Shown: piece after piece, positions 61,664 through 64,000 of the stretch
How positions within the stretch are numbered: the stretch's first letter is position 1
Layout: each line of letters begins with the position of its first letter
Assembly (NCBI GenBank): GCA_046328115.1
Contig: JAXLXE010000002.1
Coordinates: forward strand, 868,001-932,000
Direction of reading: 5' to 3'
DNA: 64,000 nucleotides
Source: JAXLXE01 sp046328115
GTDB lineage: Bacteria; Chloroflexota; UBA6077; JACCZL01
Notes under the pieces: model-generated
The model's database searches: none
Told to the model about the DNA's origin: nothing
Seen by the model: only the letters and a program-made list of their open reading frames with translations
Program-made: the position numbers and the translations under genes

Positions 61664-62830
61664 CTACGAATAGACCACGTGACCGGTGCGGTGTGCCCCC
61701 ACCCAGTCCATGTCGATAGTCACGCCCAGCCCCGGACCCTCAGGCACCGCCACGTGTCCCCGGGCGTCTACAGAATCCAGCTCATCAGAGTAGCCGCACG
61801 CGTAGATCGGCGCCTTGGTACGCTTCAGCTTCGGATGGACCAGCCCCAGCTCGTAGTAGTTGGTGTTTCTGATCGCGGCCATCGCATGCCGGTGGGCCGG
61901 CCCAGGCGCGTGGATCTCCACGTCAAGCCCAAATCCCTCCGCCGAGTGGGCGATCTTCATGAGCCCCGTGATGCCGCAGTCATAGTCAGCATCAGCGCGA
62001 ACGAAGTCCGTGCCGTCCGCCACGATGTTGTCCACGTGGAGCTCGTGCCCACGAATGTGCTCCCCGATGAGGATGGGCGTCTTGATGACCTGACGGAGCT
62101 TGCGGTGGCCAAAGGCGCTGATTCCGCCGTCCTTGTACGGATCCTCCAGCCACATGAACCGCGCCTCGTCACACGCCAGCCCTACTCGGACCGTCTCACC
62201 CCAGGTGTTGTATTCACAGGCCGGGTCCAGCATGAGATCCATGGAGTCGCCCACCGCGCGACGGGCTGCCAGGACGGTTGCTACCTCCCGCTCAATGGGG
62301 CCATTTCCCCAGCCGTGGATCTTGTAGGCTGGGTAGCCCATTTCTTTGCACTGAACCGCGAACTCCGCAAACGCCTCGGGGGTGCTGAGACCGCCGTTCT
62401 CGTCGCCATGGTAGGTACTGGCATACGCCGGTAACGTTTTCCGAAATCCGCCAAGCAGCTCGTATACCGGCACTCCGTACAGCTTGCCGGCAATGTCCCA
62501 CAGCGCGATGTCAATGGGCCCCAGACCCATGCGGTCATCCTTGCGGAACGCTCGCTTCAGATCGTTGTAAATCAGTTCACGTTGCAGCGCGTTCTTGCCC
62601 AGCAAGTAGTGCGCCGCCCGACCCACCTGCGAGTGGGAGCTGCTGGTCCCACCCACGTACTCACCGGTGATACCTTCGCTCGTGTGGACCTGCAGCAGAT
62701 GGCCAGTGTTCTTTAGCTTCCCGCCGGCCTGGTACACGCTGTTGAACCCGTTGTAGTCCACCCCCATGTCCTGGACATCCCAGCTGTACTGGTGGATCTC
62801 AATGCTAGTAATCGTGGGCTGGCGCGGCAT
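61664..62830 (-). CDS. Enolase superfamily enzyme, mandelate racemase/muconate lactonizing-like
   Basis: 388 residues from ATG 62830. The capping domain is N-terminal (ITSIEIHQYSWDVQDMG) and the barrel has Mg ligands Asp in LMLDPACEYNTWG, Glu in FMWLEDPYKDG and Glu in ILIGEHIRGHE. The active-site Lys is in YPAYKIHGWGNG, and VEIHAPGPAHRHAMAA supplies the late His. Such enzymes dehydrate or epimerise sugar acids. An SDR dehydrogenase lies just upstream (153 bp), a usual partner in acid-sugar catabolism. Exact substrate cannot be named. Confidence 0.92.
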   Translation of the reverse strand: MPRQPTITSIEIHQYSWDVQDMGVDYNGFNSVYQAGGKLKNTGHLLQVHTSEGITGEYVGGTSSSHSQVGRAAHYLLGKNALQRELIYNDLKRAFRKDDRMGLGPIDIALWDIAGKLYGVPVYELLGGFRKTLPAYASTYHGDENGGLSTPEAFAEFAVQCKEMGYPAYKIHGWGNGPIEREVATVLAARRAVGDSMDLMLDPACEYNTWGETVRVGLACDEARFMWLEDPYKDGGISAFGHRKLRQVIKTPILIGEHIRGHELHVDNIVADGTDFVRADADYDCGITGLMKIAHSAEGFGLDVEIHAPGPAHRHAMAAIRNTNYYELGLVHPKLKRTKAPIYACGYSDELDSVDARGHVAVPEGPGLGVTIDMDWVGAHRTGHVVYS

Positions 62831-62982
62831 GCTCTCCTCCGTAGGCACATCGGATGACGGCGCTTGACCGATCCCCTATACAGGAGACCGCCAGCGATCC
62901 CGGACCATCTCACACAACCAGGGCTGACGGCGGTCAGTGTAGACCGCGCTGGGTAGGCTCCGTCGAGCACCGAGCGCGCCAA

Positions 62983-63756
62983 TCAGGTGGCGGTCCATCC
63001 ACCGTCAACGATCAGTGATGCGCCCGTCATGTAGCTCGATGCATCAGAGACAAGGAAGAGCGCCGGACCCACCATTTCCTCCGGTTCGGCGAACCGATGC
63101 ATCGGGATGCGCCCGGTGAGCTCCCCGTAGCGTGCCCCGTCCGCTCGAACCGGCGCCGTCAGACTGGTGTGGACGTACCCCGGCGCAAGCGCGTTGACCC
63201 GCACCCCGAACGGCGCCCACTCAAGCGCAAGCACTTTGGTGAGCCCCACCACCCCATGTTTGGCTGACGCGTACGCGGCCTGACCCTCGAGTCCCCCATG
63301 GCCGTGGATGCTGGCAATGTTGACCATCCGCCCCCCGCGCTGCTCCACCATCAGGCGGCCCACCGCCCGCGCGCAGTGGAATACTCCCACCAGGTTTACG
63401 TCCAACACACGGCGGAACTCCGCCGGAGTCATCTCCAGCGCGGGCTTGCGCACGTTGATCCCGGGCACGTTGAAGCTCATGTCCACGCGCCCGCTCTCGC
63501 GTGCCGCGTCCGCCGCCATGCGCTCGCACTGCTCATAGTCAACCACGTCCACGCCAACCACCGCCAGAGCGGCGCTGCCGATGAGTCCAGCCGTCTCTTC
63601 GCAGCCAGCCCGATCCAGATCGGCCAGCACCACACGCGCGCCATGTGCCGCGGCTCCCCGGGCTATCGCACGCCCGAGGCCGCTCGCGGCGCCCGTCACC
63701 AACGCCACCAGGCCCGTGAGATCAAACAGCCCTTTCGCGGGTGTCTCTCCGCTCAT
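62983..63756 (-). CDS. Short-chain dehydrogenase/reductase (SDR)
   Basis: 257 residues from ATG 63756. VTGAASGLGRAIARG is the cofactor-binding TGxxxGxG motif; VLADLDRAG suggests NAD preference because an Asp follows strand 2. The catalytic Ser, Tyr and Lys are in VNIASIHGHGG and QAAYASAKHGVVGL. The usual NNAG motif reads FNVPG, a change seen in some members. Classical oxidoreductase of sugars or polyols. It lies upstream of the enolase-superfamily gene on the same strand, probably one operon. Confidence 0.92.
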   Translation of the reverse strand: MSGETPAKGLFDLTGLVALVTGAASGLGRAIARGAAAHGARVVLADLDRAGCEETAGLIGSAALAVVGVDVVDYEQCERMAADAARESGRVDMSFNVPGINVRKPALEMTPAEFRRVLDVNLVGVFHCARAVGRLMVEQRGGRMVNIASIHGHGGLEGQAAYASAKHGVVGLTKVLALEWAPFGVRVNALAPGYVHTSLTAPVRADGARYGELTGRIPMHRFAEPEEMVGPALFLVSDASSYMTGASLIVDGGWTAT

Positions 63757-63886
63757 GCCGTCCCCTGGCTGCATGCGGGCATTGTAGCCGCGCGGCGCGG
63801 CGGGCTCGTCGCGGGATTGTTTTGCCAGCCCCTCCCCCGTGGCTTAGGATCAACGCCAACGCGTCGACTTCGGAGACAAGCCGCGC

Positions 63887-64000
63887 ATGGGAATCGCCCG
63901 ACCTCCACTGGATTACGACATGATCCGGGCGGCGCTCGCGGGCATCGCGGGCGCGCTCGCGTACCTGGCAGCGCAGGAGGTGGATCGCCGAATCGCCAAC
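63887..64000 (+). CDS. N-terminal fragment of an unknown gene (runs out of window)
   Basis: An ATG at 63887 opens a frame of 38 codons to the last base, beginning MGIARPPLDYDMIRAALAG. The segment IRAALAGIAGALAYLAAQE looks like a membrane helix or an amphipathic helix. CGGAGA lies 10 nt upstream as a weak ribosome-binding site. Divergent from the SDR gene. Family not recognised. Confidence 0.5.
   Translation, partial: MGIARPPLDYDMIRAALAGIAGALAYLAAQEVDRRIAN

Noticed and set aside
1..64000. CRISPR arrays, transposases, integrases, att sites, rRNA and tRNA genes
   Set aside because: Looked for across the window; no regularly spaced repeats, no transposase or integrase motifs and no tRNA/rRNA signatures were found by eye.

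Overview
The window is GC-rich chromosomal DNA, densely coded on both strands, with many GTG and TTG starts and short or overlapping gene junctions. No rRNA, tRNA, CRISPR array, transposase or phage gene was seen. Taxonomy is an inference. Twin-arginine lipoprotein solute-binding proteins with long Pro/Ala/Thr/Ser linkers, luciferase-like flavin/F420 oxidoreductases, an enolase-superfamily enzyme, a sulfatase, a DUF1802 protein, a monoderm-style coproheme decarboxylase/chlorite dismutase protein and secreted Pro/Thr-rich glycosidases together suggest an uncultured heterotroph of the Chloroflexota. Confidence in that is moderate at best.

Layout. 1-1.4 kb: the end of a sulfatase, then a four-helix-bundle gene broken by an in-frame amber codon and flanked by a perfect 22-bp inverted repeat. 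1.4-13.9 kb: one long minus-strand catabolic operon. It holds two DppB/DppC permease pairs, one peptide-type binding protein, hydantoinase/oxoprolinase A and B, a CaiB/BaiF CoA transferase and a TPP enzyme like oxalyl-CoA decarboxylase. No transporter ATPase is encoded. 14-19.3 kb: Maf, a promoter followed by a structured non-coding stretch, two convergent GT-C-like membrane proteins, a TatA-LysM fusion and a DUF5684-like protein. 19.5-28.5 kb: coproheme decarboxylase, a lipoprotein cytochrome c, DUF1802, an aldo/keto reductase, RecQ, a PAS sensor with no visible kinase domain, AcuC-like deacetylase and a WD40-like lipoprotein.

28.6-36.4 kb: a second transporter (binding protein plus two permeases, again without ATPases) diverges from a coupled plus-strand operon of nitrilase, M24 peptidase, ureohydrolase-like protein and second nitrilase. 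This looks like uptake and hydrolysis of amide or guanidino compounds. 36.5-43.2 kb: secreted proteins and two luciferase-like oxidoreductases. 43.3-52.2 kb: a GMC oxidoreductase with a Cys-rich motif, an ECF sigma/YCII operon with a small upstream ORF, a second TPP enzyme, an MFS exporter, a gluconate-dehydrogenase subunit-3-like protein and a class III aminotransferase. 52.2-58.4 kb: two secreted glycosidases, a secreted matrixin-type protease, an M20 amidohydrolase and a Uma2 nuclease-fold protein.

58.4-61.6 kb: a secreted protein with two tandem helical domains and a C-terminal cupredoxin, whose ribosome-binding site lies inside a predicted hairpin, next to an RskA-type anti-sigma and its ECF sigma. 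61.7-64 kb: an enolase-superfamily enzyme, an SDR dehydrogenase and the start of an unknown gene. The most unusual items are the TatA-LysM fusion, the duplicated helical/cupredoxin protein with its hairpin, the combined hydantoinase/CoA-transferase/TPP operon, the promoter-plus-hairpins locus near 14.7 kb, the amber-interrupted four-helix gene with its palindrome, and a ureohydrolase homologue lacking a conserved metal-binding His.
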